Shown one piece after another: positions 53,301-61,269 of a stretch of DNA of 64,000 bases (position 1 is the stretch's first letter; every line of letters starts with the position of its first letter). A program made the position numbers and the translations under genes. Where the stretch lies: positions 53,765 through 117,764 of the forward strand of contig NZ_CABVHU010000021.1 of the NCBI RefSeq assembly GCF_902497855.1. Direction: 5' to 3'. The notes under the pieces are model-generated. The model saw nothing but the letters and a program-made list of their open reading frames with translations, did no database searches and was not told where the DNA came from. Source of the DNA: Pseudomonas fluorescens (GTDB taxonomy: Bacteria > Pseudomonadota > Gammaproteobacteria > Pseudomonadales > Pseudomonadaceae).

Positions 53301-53833
53301 AAGGCCAAGCCTCGAGCTACGACGTGTATCCCGTCAGCAATACACTGCTCAGCCTGTACACACCGGGTGCCATCGAGCAAACCTCTAACGCATCGACCTG
53401 GACCCTCTTCAGTACAGAACTGACAGAAACCGTTACACGCAACGAAATACGCCTGACTTCCGACAACCTGCAAGTCGGTAGCGCGGTGATCCAGTTGCCG
53501 AGTCTGGACCACGCGGGACCGGTGGAATCCATCAGCGTGGCGACGTCATCCGGAAATATTTATTCCGTTGAACTTTTATTTGAAGTGCTGCAACTCTACC
53601 TGATCAACGCACAAGGCTACGCCAACGTCGATGCCTTGCTGGCTGACATTCGAGCGCACCAGCAACGAGAGGAATTGGTCATCAAAATTGCTGTTACAAA
53701 CATTGGCTTCTCGCCACGAATTGACGGAATGGTGTATTACAACTCAACCAATGATTATTGGGGAGTCGATACGGATCCTGACTACCGTATCGCCCCCCAG
53801 ACGCTCTTTATAGAACCGATCCAGACTGTTTAA
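50312..53833 (+). CDS. Large toxin component with TcdA/TcdB- or Mcf-like pore-forming region
   Basis: Protein of 1173 aa behind AAGGATTAAAC. Residues 1-200 include PLKYLDEHFGPLRFGNS and a beta-rich region. Residues about 205-395 are hydrophobic and Gly/Ala-rich with helical hairpins (VASAGISIALGAAALAGFGA, then GLAAAAILILGAEIYRAARV), ending YVELNFDERLRAGWLAFVG. That end parallels the TcdA/TcdB and Mcf/FitD pore domains, where an ERLRxGWxAFxG run follows the hydrophobic part. Residues about 560-690 contain Gly/Asp-rich RTX-like units (LDGYDGSDTLAFEG, IDAGPGDDTIAIRG, DGGPGTDRYYI). The C-terminal 450 residues are beta-rich and unassigned. The protein could bind cells and translocate the upstream enzyme. 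No protease, glycosyltransferase or type I secretion genes are adjacent. Confidence 0.65.
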   Translation: MAKLIEPAMEVPTHRPIQVTAISKSANSHAPAAGQIDTSPSAPPLTPVPTEVLDPAHPSQVSRRPLKYLDEHFGPLRFGNSNITRVELKALGAMVHGGAISTANTNMRAADQTFIDGLSFDPAKVETRVKSATKTPDSGIVATLFFEISISRSVDAPPLFVAPFPLTPDSPIDRLNKLGQSAQKLDIHAVESVTLFKAKAKSYAHRGVATVGVGMQAFGIYSGFKGAFEALKVGDTGEAVFNGASIAAEVGSLIIERGFTKTGVAMLESGSVIFKRFSATSVGTVFSRGGGLFASVITLPFDIISAVKAFNAAAASQGKIAQDHYVSGGVSVASAGISIALGAAALAGFGAAAGPVGLAAAAILILGAEIYRAARVVDDIDDYVELNFDERLRAGWLAFVGKDQDKEILDRFKINKAFSDHTIQLELSAKHLLEGTYKEELEYIVNGSFDVKLKTIELWRYQWDESAGEEPYKLDTEPAIVETDDIILARDGIPSDLKGSVKGSPGENKSIYWKLGDGDDQVYAPKDKPNIFIYREGTKKLVGGDKNDRFHFETTEAELNRPEQSARTSVLDGYDGSDTLAFEGSRPRADTRHVGYDVNLKTGKVALRHEDRAKDDILIAELTSIENISTLREGTNQVTGNDKANQISANGYDQIDAGPGDDTIAIRGWHSRVDGGPGTDRYYIADTTAKVTIVEDGKQTSLIEFGWPLERIQRLRIVGTSLVITSLRNEDGELPDHVLTIEHVYEHVEGMRQVKNNRLQFKTQDNYWLELKLLPLPSDSLAYDVDYDKTGGQPAPAPYITNSGTVVLAERAPRHTFVSRAGGNVDLVANAHTSEIPNVVYLDYKSAEIVAIDASYTVEVVMGPTGYTNLDYSQFNLWIRLPSSKLVNISNFFHEKKGRRTGTSFNDNIRINGFYQANIVLIMQDGESYQIRPPHLDFREDAASPGRKLCSARECLHPRRGRHTFIEPQQIKPSLLSTTPQQITFPAPPHTGIYVLKGQASSYDVYPVSNTLLSLYTPGAIEQTSNASTWTLFSTELTETVTRNEIRLTSDNLQVGSAVIQLPSLDHAGPVESISVATSSGNIYSVELLFEVLQLYLINAQGYANVDALLADIRAHQQREELVIKIAVTNIGFSPRIDGMVYYNSTNDYWGVDTDPDYRIAPQTLFIEPIQTV

Positions 53834-53917
53834 TCAATCTGAACGTTGCAAACCCGACGTGGCGTTCATCGTCACGCCGGCGCTAGCCTCATTCAGCCGA
53901 AGGAAAGCGCCGGTGCC

Positions 53918-54508
53918 TCAGGCAAACAACTCCCCTTGCAACTCATCCAGCAGCGCCTGGATCGCATCCAGCCGCTGCTGTGGATCATCGAGTTGCAGCA
54001 GATCGATCTTGTCCAACTCGGCGAACGGCAGCAGATACGCCAACTGATTGGCCAGCGACTGTTGCCCGGTCGCTTCGTTGCCCATGTTCAGAGCTTCGAC
54101 CATCGGGTGTTCCGCCAGGGCCTTGAGCAGTGCGACCAGGTCGGCGTCCTCGTCCTGGAGCGGTTGCTCGGGCTCGTCCTCCAGCCATTCGACCTCGGCG
54201 ACAATCAACTGATCGCGCTGCACTTCAGTGCGCACCACGTGAAAACGCCGCCCGCCATGCACCCGAATGCCCAGCAGGCCATTGTCCTGCTGCTTGAAAT
54301 CGGTGATCAGCGCCTCGCACCCGACCAGCGCATAGCCCGCCGGAGCGATGCCGACTTCTTCGCCATCGAGGATGCACACCACGCCGAAGCCGCCGCCCTG
54401 TTTCATGCAGCGGCTGATCATGTCCAGGTAGCGCGCCTCGAAAATCTGCAAGTCGAGGATGCAGCCAGGAAACAGCACCGTGTTCAGCGGAAAAAGCGGC
54501 AAGCTCAT
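53918..54508 (-). CDS. LON peptidase N-terminal (substrate-binding) domain protein
   Basis: This 196-aa protein begins MSLPLFPLNTVLFPGCILDL and continues with IFEARYLDMISRCMKQGG, the PUA-like fold of the LON N domain. There is no AAA+ or protease part; stand-alone versions are common in Pseudomonas and bear no proven enzyme activity. The function is unknown. The stop lies 84 bp from the end of the convergent toxin gene. Confidence 0.92.
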   Translation of the reverse strand: MSLPLFPLNTVLFPGCILDLQIFEARYLDMISRCMKQGGGFGVVCILDGEEVGIAPAGYALVGCEALITDFKQQDNGLLGIRVHGGRRFHVVRTEVQRDQLIVAEVEWLEDEPEQPLQDEDADLVALLKALAEHPMVEALNMGNEATGQQSLANQLAYLLPFAELDKIDLLQLDDPQQRLDAIQALLDELQGELFA

Positions 54509-54518
54509 AAATATTTCC

Positions 54519-55235
54519 TTACACCACCATCGACACCGCCAACGGCAGGAACACCGCCGTGGCCACGCCCATCAGACTCATCGCCAGCGCCGCGAAGGCG
54601 CCGCACTCTTCACTTTCCTGCATCGCCACCGCCGTGCCGACCGCATGGGCGGTCATGCCCAGGGCCATGCCGCGGGCTTCAGGGCTGTGGACACCGAATC
54701 TGGTCAAAAGACTCGGCCCGAAGATCGCCCCGATCACCCCCGTGATCAACACGAACACCGCGGCCAGCGCCGCGACGCCACCGATCTGTTCGGCCACCAG
54801 CATGGCAATTGGCGACGTCACCGACTTCGGCGCCATGGTCATCAGGATCATGTGTTCGGCACCAAACCACCAGCCCAGCAATACGCCCATGCCCGTGGCA
54901 ACCACGCCGCCTATCACCAGCGTAGTAAATATCGGCCAGAACAGCTGACGAATCCGTCGCAGGTTGAGGTACAGCGGCACCGCCAGCGCGACCGTCGCGG
55001 GGCCGAGCAAGATGCTGAGAATCTCGGTGCTCTTGCGGTATTCAGCGTAGGTCAGGCCGCACCCCACCAGCACACCGATCACCAGCAGCATGGAAACCAG
55101 CACCGGCTGCAGAAAGATCCAGCGGGTTTTCTCGAACGCCGCCAACACCAGTTGATAGGCGCCCAGGGTTACGCCAATGCCGAACAATGGATGATGAATC
55201 ACCGACGCCCAGGCCCCGTGCCAGTCGAAGATCAT
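54519..55235 (-). CDS. LrgB/CidB-family membrane protein
   Basis: This 238-aa polytopic protein contains LLGPATVALAVPLYLNL and APKSVTSPIAMLVAEQIGG, the signatures of LrgB. With the LrgA-like protein encoded just upstream (4-nt overlap) it forms the holin-like pair implicated in murein hydrolase export, or in pyruvate/glycolate transport in other species. Only an operon is visible; no LytTR or LysR regulator is adjacent. Confidence 0.93.
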   Translation of the reverse strand: MIFDWHGAWASVIHHPLFGIGVTLGAYQLVLAAFEKTRWIFLQPVLVSMLLVIGVLVGCGLTYAEYRKSTEILSILLGPATVALAVPLYLNLRRIRQLFWPIFTTLVIGGVVATGMGVLLGWWFGAEHMILMTMAPKSVTSPIAMLVAEQIGGVAALAAVFVLITGVIGAIFGPSLLTRFGVHSPEARGMALGMTAHAVGTAVAMQESEECGAFAALAMSLMGVATAVFLPLAVSMVV

Positions 55236-55594
55236 TGGCCATCCTCGTGAGGAGCGTGACGCTTGATCATGCGCTGCATCAAGACCCCGGCAAACGCGAG
55301 CGAGAGCACCAGCGACAACACCAGCGCGCCGACGATGGCCCAGAAATCCGCCGCGATGTCGGTGGCGTACACCATCACGCCCACGGCCGGCGGCACCAGC
55401 AGTAACGGCAGGTAACGCAGCAGACTGCTGGCCGCCAGGTTCAGCGGCTCACCCACCTGGCCCCGGCTGATCAGGAACACCAGCAACAGCAGCAGGCCGA
55501 TGATCGGCCCCGGCAGCACAGGTAAAAACAAATGGTTGATGGCGGTGCCAAGCAATTGGAACAGCACCAGCCAGGTCAAACCTCGTAACAACAT
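55232..55594 (-). CDS. CidA/LrgA-family holin-like protein
   Basis: This 120-aa protein with four hydrophobic segments contains INHLFLPVLPGPIIGLLLLL and LPLLLVPPAVGVMVY, typical of CidA/LrgA. Its stop overlaps the start of the lrgB-like gene (ATGA), so the two proteins are made from one message. Confidence 0.93.
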   Translation of the reverse strand: MLLRGLTWLVLFQLLGTAINHLFLPVLPGPIIGLLLLLVFLISRGQVGEPLNLAASSLLRYLPLLLVPPAVGVMVYATDIAADFWAIVGALVLSLVLSLAFAGVLMQRMIKRHAPHEDGQ

Positions 55595-55790
55595 CCTTCA
55601 TCTCCCGCAAAACCCGTCACCCGCAGTGACGGGTCGAACATTATAAGCATGCCGACGCTATGGATCGGCATTCGCAAATAGCATGGACAGTTGACCGGAG
55701 CCATTTGCCATGTTGATCTAAAGCGGTAAACCGGGAGGTCAAATCCCCCACCTCAAAAACTATAAAACCGATGACCCAAGGAGAGTCTCA

Positions 55791-56246
55791 ATGCCCTATG
55801 TTCCCGTTGCAGAGCTCAAAGATTATGTCGGCAAGGAACTCGGACGTTCCGAATGGCTCACCATCGATCAGGCGCGTATCAACCTGTTCGCCGAAGCCAC
55901 AGGGGACTATCAGTTCATCCACGTCGACCCGGTCAAAGCCGCGCAAACGCCATTTGGCAGCACCATTGCACACGGTTTCCTGTCGCTGTCGTTGATCCCC
56001 AAGCTGATGGAAGACATCCTCGTCATGCCTGAAGGCTTGAAGATGGTCGTCAACTACGGCCTCGACAGCGTGCGTTTCATTCAGCCGGTCAAGGTCGACT
56101 CGAAAGTGCGACTCAAGGTCGACCTGACCGAAGTCACAGAGAAAAAACCCGGCCAATGGCTGCTCAAGGCCACCGCCACCCTGGAAATCGAAGGCTCGGA
56201 AAAACCGGCGTATATCGCTGAACCCTTGTCCCTCTGTTTCGTGTAA
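55791..56246 (+). CDS. MaoC-family enoyl-CoA hydratase
   Basis: This 151-aa protein has the hot-dog fold and the hydratase-2 motif: FAEATGDYQFIHVDPVKAAQ with Asp39 and His44 as catalytic candidates, and GSTIAHGFLSLSLIP. It likely hydrates (R)-specific enoyl-CoA or acts as a related dehydratase. AAGGAGAG lies 5 nt before the ATG. It is monocistronic by spacing. Confidence 0.92.
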   Translation: MPYVPVAELKDYVGKELGRSEWLTIDQARINLFAEATGDYQFIHVDPVKAAQTPFGSTIAHGFLSLSLIPKLMEDILVMPEGLKMVVNYGLDSVRFIQPVKVDSKVRLKVDLTEVTEKKPGQWLLKATATLEIEGSEKPAYIAEPLSLCFV

Positions 56247-56358
56247 ACCCTCCCGGAGGCGAAGCAGCTCATGCTGTTTCGCGCCCTCTCCTTTCTCCTG
56301 GCTATATTAGGACACAGAGCTGCGGCATACTCGGTCGCCTAATTGCCCGGATCCCGCT

Positions 56359-58077
56359 ATGCGCTCACTAGCACTCCTTGCCTTGACCCTGTTGCTCACC
56401 GCTTGCGGCGATGGCGAATCACTGTTGCCTCCCGACGCCCGCCTGCCGGACGGCGGTCGCTATCGCGGCGATCTGGTCAATGGCTTGCTGCAAGGCCAGG
56501 GTCGCGTCGACTATCCGAACGGCAGCTGGTATGCCGGCGGATTCGACCAGGGCCAATGGCATGGCCAGGGCGAATGGCACGGCAGTAACGGCGAAGTCTA
56601 TCGCGGGTCGTTCAATCAAGGTCTGTTCGACGGCATGGGGCAGCTGAGCACCAGCGGCAGCAGCTATACCGGCGGCTTCAAGGCCGGGCGCCGGGACGGC
56701 GAAGGCACCCTCAAAGAAAACGGCATGACCTATCGCGGGGAATTCAAAGCCGATCAATACGCGGGCCTCGGGCGTCTCGAGCTCGAAGACGGCAGCTCGT
56801 ACCAGGGCCAGTTCGCCCACGGCAAACCCAACGGCGAAGGCCAGCGTGGCGATGCCAGCGGCAATCAGTTCACCGGCCATTTCGTCGACGGTCAGCTGGA
56901 AGGCAACGGGACATTCAACAGTGCCGATGGCGACCTCTACGTCGGCGGTTTCAAGAACAATCAACTGCACGGCAAGGGCCGCTACGAGAACGCCGACGGC
57001 GATGTCTGGCTCGGCCTGTTCAAGGAAGGCTCGCTCAACGGCAAGGGCGAGATGATCGGCGCCGACGGCAGCCACTATATCGGCCAGTTCAACGACTGGC
57101 GCTTTACCGGCCAAGGCCGATTGAACCTGCCCGATGGCAGCTTCTATATCGGTCAGTTCGACGTCGACAATTACAACGGTCACGGCACGCTGGTGCTGAC
57201 CGATGGCACGGTGCAGAGCGGTACCTGGAACAACGGCCAGCGCGTGCGCGATGCCGACGGCAAGTTACTGCCCGACTCGCTCGAGCTCGGCTTGCTGGCT
57301 CAGGGCCGCCTGCTCGACGACGCGCTGGCCAACCTGCCGGCCTCGACCCCGGCGATCGAGCTGTACACCCTGACCCTCGGTGGAGACGGCAAGCAAAGCG
57401 TGTTCCTGCGCGAGTCCGATTACGTCAGTAACATGCTCGCCAGTCGCTTCGGCGCCTTTGGCCAGATCCGCCTGGTCAACCATCGCGACCACCTTGTAGA
57501 CCGACCGATGGCCACTGGGGAAAACCTGCGCCGCGCCGCCCTGAAGCTGGCCGAGCGCAGCGGTCCGGAAGATTTGATTTTTCTTTACCTGACCAGCCAC
57601 GGCACCAGCGAACATGAACTGGTGCTCGACCAGCCGCGCATGGAACTGTCCGATCTGCCGGCCGATGAACTCGCTGCCGTCCTGGCACCGCTGAAAAATC
57701 GCGACAAGATCATCGTGATTTCGTCCTGCTACTCCGGCGGCTTCATCCCGGCCCTGAAAGACGAACGCACCCTGGTCATGACAGCCTCGCGGGCCGACAG
57801 GGTGTCCTTCGGCTGCTCTGAACAAGCCAACTTCACTTACTTTGGCGATGCCTTGTTCGCCCAGGCGCTAAACCAGACCGACGACCTGGAACACGCCTTC
57901 AAGCTGGCCAGCGCGACCGTGGCCGAGCGCGAACTGGCAGACAGCTTCGAAGCCTCCGAGCCGCAGATCTGGGCGCCAAAAACCGTGCTCTCCCACTGGC
58001 AGCTGCTACGCAAGCAGCAAGCACGAAAGGCATTGCAAAGTGCCTCTATCCCCAGCAAGGATGCAAAGAGCAACTAA
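56359..58077 (+). CDS. MORN-repeat lipoprotein with legumain-like (C13) peptidase domain
   Basis: This 572-aa protein has a lipobox (LTLLLTACGDGE). Residues about 30-300 hold about eleven MORN units of the form YxGxFxxGxxxGxGxL (YRGDLVNGLLQGQGRVDYPN, then YIGQFNDWRFTGQGRL). From about 320 a clan CD peptidase fold follows, with the catalytic His in YLTSHGTSEHELV and the Cys in VISSCYSGGFIPAL. MORN units commonly bind lipid or membranes; the peptidase target is unknown. It is the second caspase-fold peptidase in the window but unrelated in arrangement to the one at 3.4 kb. Confidence 0.9.
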   Translation: MRSLALLALTLLLTACGDGESLLPPDARLPDGGRYRGDLVNGLLQGQGRVDYPNGSWYAGGFDQGQWHGQGEWHGSNGEVYRGSFNQGLFDGMGQLSTSGSSYTGGFKAGRRDGEGTLKENGMTYRGEFKADQYAGLGRLELEDGSSYQGQFAHGKPNGEGQRGDASGNQFTGHFVDGQLEGNGTFNSADGDLYVGGFKNNQLHGKGRYENADGDVWLGLFKEGSLNGKGEMIGADGSHYIGQFNDWRFTGQGRLNLPDGSFYIGQFDVDNYNGHGTLVLTDGTVQSGTWNNGQRVRDADGKLLPDSLELGLLAQGRLLDDALANLPASTPAIELYTLTLGGDGKQSVFLRESDYVSNMLASRFGAFGQIRLVNHRDHLVDRPMATGENLRRAALKLAERSGPEDLIFLYLTSHGTSEHELVLDQPRMELSDLPADELAAVLAPLKNRDKIIVISSCYSGGFIPALKDERTLVMTASRADRVSFGCSEQANFTYFGDALFAQALNQTDDLEHAFKLASATVAERELADSFEASEPQIWAPKTVLSHWQLLRKQQARKALQSASIPSKDAKSN

Positions 58078-58104
58078 GCTGAATAGTATCAAGGGAGAAA
58101 CACT

Positions 58105-58746
58105 ATGTACTTGACGCCTCAGCACGTATTGCTTGCCGGAGCTACCGGCCTGACCGGTGAACACCTTCTTGATCGTCTGCTCAATGAGCCAACGATTACG
58201 CGGGTATTGGCGCCATCACGCCGGCCATTGGCCGAGCATCCTCATCTGGAAAATCCGGTCGGCGACCCGTCGGTGTTTCTGCCTCAATTGAAAGGCCGCG
58301 TTGACATCGCCTACTGCTGTCTCGGTACCACGATCAAGCAGGCCGGCTCGGAGCAGGCGTTTCGCGCAGTGGACCTGGACATGGTGGTGGCGTTTGCCAA
58401 ACGTGCACGGGAGATGGGCGCACGGCACCTGATCGTGATCAGTGCCTTGGGGGCCGATCGCAGATCCTCGATTTTCTACAACCGGGTCAAAGGCGAGATG
58501 GAATACGCATTGCGCGCGCAGGACTGGCCGCAACTGACCATTTGCCGGCCTTCGTTGCTGCTGGGCGAACGCGTAGAACCGCGGATGGCCGAGCAATTCG
58601 TTGGGCCTTTGTCCCGCTTGATCCCCGGCAAATATCGCGGCATCGAAGCCTGCCAACTGGCTCGCGCCATGTGGCGGCTGGCGCTGGAAGAGCAGGATGG
58701 GCTGCGGATTGTCGAGTCGGATGAGTTGCGCAAGTTAGGCAAGTAA
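58105..58746 (+). CDS. NAD(P)-binding oxidoreductase, atypical SDR
   Basis: This 213-aa protein begins with the Rossmann motif LLAGATGLTGEHLLDRLL and has VDLDMVVAFAKRAREMGARH followed by LIVISALGAD and YNRVKGEMEYALR with Tyr and Lys of the YxxxK type. It resembles the HTATIP2/oxidoreductase-like atypical SDR group. The substrate is unknown. GGGAGAAAC precedes the ATG. It follows the C13 peptidase by 27 bp and could share its transcript. Confidence 0.88.
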   Translation: MYLTPQHVLLAGATGLTGEHLLDRLLNEPTITRVLAPSRRPLAEHPHLENPVGDPSVFLPQLKGRVDIAYCCLGTTIKQAGSEQAFRAVDLDMVVAFAKRAREMGARHLIVISALGADRRSSIFYNRVKGEMEYALRAQDWPQLTICRPSLLLGERVEPRMAEQFVGPLSRLIPGKYRGIEACQLARAMWRLALEEQDGLRIVESDELRKLGK

Positions 58747-58774
58747 TTTTGTGGCGTTTGAGTGGGCGCCCTCG

Positions 58775-58802
58775 CTTGTAGGAGCGAGGCTTGCCCGCGA
58801 AG
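58775..58802. repeat. Single REP copy
   Basis: GTAGGAGCGAGGCTTGCC followed by CGCGAAG is the same REP sequence as the pair at 61.2 kb. No inverted partner is nearby. Confidence 0.75.
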
Positions 58803-58829
58803 GGCGCGACGCAGATCCACAGCCGAAAG

Positions 58830-59114
58830 CTACAACCCGCCAGTCGCCTGAAAACTGACCCCAATCACAGTCAACACTGACAGCGGCAACAACAATGTAT
58901 CAAGCAAGGCGCTGGCCGGCAGATCGATGCCTGGGTAGGCCGGCGCTTCTGCGCCGAAACGGTCCATGGCGCAGCAACCGCCATTCATGGCATACAAATC
59001 CAGTCGAGTCCCCGAATACACCACCGGCGCCCCCGGTTTGGCGGCATCGAGCGTGCGCGCGGTGGCGCAGCCCGTCAGCTGCAACGCCAGCACCGTCACC
59101 AGCAGCTTATTCAT
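58830..59114 (-). CDS. YceK/YidQ-family small lipoprotein
   Basis: This 94-aa protein starts with the lipobox LVTVLALQLTGCATARTL and contains YSGTRLDLYAMNGGCC, typical of the DUF1375 (YceK/YidQ) family of outer-membrane lipoproteins. The function is unknown. Its start overlaps the ubiX stop by 8 nt, so the two genes appear coupled, as is common at this locus in Pseudomonas. Confidence 0.85.
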   Translation of the reverse strand: MNKLLVTVLALQLTGCATARTLDAAKPGAPVVYSGTRLDLYAMNGGCCAMDRFGAEAPAYPGIDLPASALLDTLLLPLSVLTVIGVSFQATGGL

Positions 59115-59739
59115 CGCTGGTCAGATGGTGCTCGCCCCAACGCGGCAGCATGTCTTGGGGAATGTTCAGCAGGTTGAGAATCCGCGCCACGACGAAGTCG
59201 ATCAGGTCGTCAATCGTTTGTGGCTGATGGTAGAAGCCTGGCGACGCCGGCAAAATCGTCACGCCCATGTTCGACAACTTGAGCATGTGCTCCAGATGAA
59301 TGCTCGAATACGGCGCCTCGCGCGGCACCAGGATCAACTGGCGACGCTCCTTCAACGTGACATCGGCGGCACGCTCGATCAGGTTGTTGCAGGCCCCCGT
59401 CGCAATGGCCGACAAGGTCCCGGTGGAACACGGCACCACCACCATCGCCGCCGGCGCGCCGGAGCCCGAGGCCACCGGCGACATCCAGTCTTCCTTGCCA
59501 TACACCCGAATCTGCCCGGCGGCCGCGCCGGTGTATTCGGTGAGGAAGGCCTGCATCATTTGCGTCTTGGGAGGCAACGTAACGTCGGTCTCGGTGGCCA
59601 TCACCAGTTGCGCCGCCTTGGAGATCAGGAAGTGCACCTCGCGGTCTTCGCGGATCAGGCAGTCCAGCAGGCGCAAACCATACTGGGCGCCCGAAGCTCC
59701 GGTCATCGCCAGCGTGATGCGTTCCGGACCGTTGTTCAT
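59107..59739 (-). CDS. ubiX: Flavin prenyltransferase
   Basis: This 210-aa protein starts MNNGPERITLAMTGASGAQY; GASGAQYG is the FMN-binding loop, and SGSGAPAAMVVVPCSTGTLS continues the flavin site. It prenylates FMN to the cofactor of UbiD decarboxylase in ubiquinone synthesis. The open frame extends far upstream, but the size of UbiX proteins and the ATGA overlap with mpl fix the start. Confidence 0.95.
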   Translation of the reverse strand: MNNGPERITLAMTGASGAQYGLRLLDCLIREDREVHFLISKAAQLVMATETDVTLPPKTQMMQAFLTEYTGAAAGQIRVYGKEDWMSPVASGSGAPAAMVVVPCSTGTLSAIATGACNNLIERAADVTLKERRQLILVPREAPYSSIHLEHMLKLSNMGVTILPASPGFYHQPQTIDDLIDFVVARILNLLNIPQDMLPRWGEHHLTSDE

Positions 59740-61085
59740 TGCAGCGCCTCGGCGAGTTTGCCGTGCAGGCCGCCGAAACCGCCGTTGCTCATGATCACCA
59801 CGTGGGTGCCGGGCTGGGCCTGGCTCTTCACGCGCTCGATGATACCTTCCAGCGAATCGCTGACGATCGACGGCACGGTGCACAACGCGGCGGTTGCGCC
59901 CAGGTCCCAGCCAAGGTTGGCCGGCGCGTACCAGATCACTTGGTCGGCATCGACCACGCTTTCCGGCAAGCCATCGCGGTGGGCGCCGAGTTTCATCGAG
60001 TTGGAGCGCGGCTCGATGATCGCGATCAACGGTGCGTCGCCGATGCGCTTGCGCAGGCCGTCGAGGGTGGTGGCGATGGCGGTCGGATGGTGGGCGAAGT
60101 CGTCGTAAATGGTGATGCCACCGACTTGCGCGACGATCTCCATCCGGCGTTTCACGCTTTTGAAGGCACTCAGCGCGGCGATGCCCATGGATGGCACAAC
60201 GCCGACGTGACGCGCCGCAGCCAAAGTGGCCAGGGCGTTGGCAACGTTGTGCTGGCCCGTCATGTCCCACTCGACGATGCCTTGCGCGACGCCTTCGAAC
60301 ATCACTTCGAAGGCCGAACCGTCTTCGCTCAGCAACTTGACCTGCCACTGACCGCCAGCACCGGTGGTTTGCACTGGCGTCCAGCAGCCCATTTCAATGA
60401 CGCGCTGCAAGGCAGGCTCGGTGGTTGGATGAATCACCAGGCCTTCGCTCGGGATGGTCCGCACCAAATGGTGAAACTGCCGCTCGATGGCTGGCAGATC
60501 GGGGAAGATGTCGGCGTGATCGTATTCCAGGTTGTTCAGGATTGCGGTACGCGGGCGGTAGTGGACGAACTTGGAACGCTTGTCGAAGAAGGCGCTGTCG
60601 TATTCGTCGGCTTCGATGACGAAGAAGGGCGTGTCACCCAGGCGCGCCGACACAGAGAAGTTCTGCGGCACGCCGCCGATCAGGAAACCCGGGCTCATGC
60701 CCGCATGTTCCAGCACCCAGGCGAGCATGCTGCTGGTGGTGGTTTTGCCGTGAGTACCGGCAACGGCCAGCACCCAGCGACCTTGCAGTACGTGATCCGC
60801 CAGCCATTGCGGGCCGGAGACGTAAGGCAGGCCTTTGTTCAGCACGTATTCGACGGCCGGGTTGCCCCGGGACATGGCGTTGCCGACCACCACCAGATCC
60901 GGTGCCGGATCGAGCTGCGCCGGGTCGTAGCCTTGGGTCAACTCAATGCCCTGCGCCTCAAGCTGAGTGCTCATCGGCGGGTAGACATTGGCATCGGAGC
61001 CCGTCACGTGGTGGCCCAGCTCTTTGGCCAGAACCGCCATCGAACCCATGAAAGTGCCGCAGATACCAAGAATATGAATGTGCAT
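59736..61085 (-). CDS. mpl: UDP-N-acetylmuramate:L-Ala-gamma-D-Glu-meso-Dap ligase
   Basis: This 449-aa Mur-family ligase begins MHIHILGICGTFMGSMAVLA. The ATP site is VAGTHGKTTTSSML; further motifs are VIEADEYDSAFFDKRSKFVH and YDDFAHHPTAIATTL. It reattaches recycled murein tripeptide to UDP-MurNAc. Here it overlaps ubiX by 4 nt. Upstream is a REP pair and then the convergent end of the sigma-54 activator. Confidence 0.96.
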   Translation of the reverse strand: MHIHILGICGTFMGSMAVLAKELGHHVTGSDANVYPPMSTQLEAQGIELTQGYDPAQLDPAPDLVVVGNAMSRGNPAVEYVLNKGLPYVSGPQWLADHVLQGRWVLAVAGTHGKTTTSSMLAWVLEHAGMSPGFLIGGVPQNFSVSARLGDTPFFVIEADEYDSAFFDKRSKFVHYRPRTAILNNLEYDHADIFPDLPAIERQFHHLVRTIPSEGLVIHPTTEPALQRVIEMGCWTPVQTTGAGGQWQVKLLSEDGSAFEVMFEGVAQGIVEWDMTGQHNVANALATLAAARHVGVVPSMGIAALSAFKSVKRRMEIVAQVGGITIYDDFAHHPTAIATTLDGLRKRIGDAPLIAIIEPRSNSMKLGAHRDGLPESVVDADQVIWYAPANLGWDLGATAALCTVPSIVSDSLEGIIERVKSQAQPGTHVVIMSNGGFGGLHGKLAEALQ

Positions 61086-61165
61086 AGTCGACCTCGTAAA
61101 ACATGGGCGCAGGTTAGCCCAGGGAGGGGAAATTCGCACTCAGTGTTTGAAGATCAGCGCCGTCT

Positions 61166-61257
61166 CTGTAGGAGCGAGGCTTGCCCGCGAAGGCCATTAC
61201 GCGGTTTAACGGATGGACCGCGTTATCGTTCTTCGCGGGCAAGCCTCGCTCCTACAG
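61166..61257. repeat. REP pair (inverted)
   Basis: 61166-61192 is an exact reverse complement of 61231-61257 (27 bp each) and contains GTAGGAGCGAGGCTTGCC. It can form a long hairpin between mpl and the activator gene. Confidence 0.88.
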
Positions 61258-61269
61258 GGGCGGCGTGGC

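Noticed and set aside
59740..60348. Upstream extension of the ubiX frame
   Set aside because: This part runs over mpl on the same strand in another frame, is Arg-rich nonsense, and would make UbiX twice its normal size.
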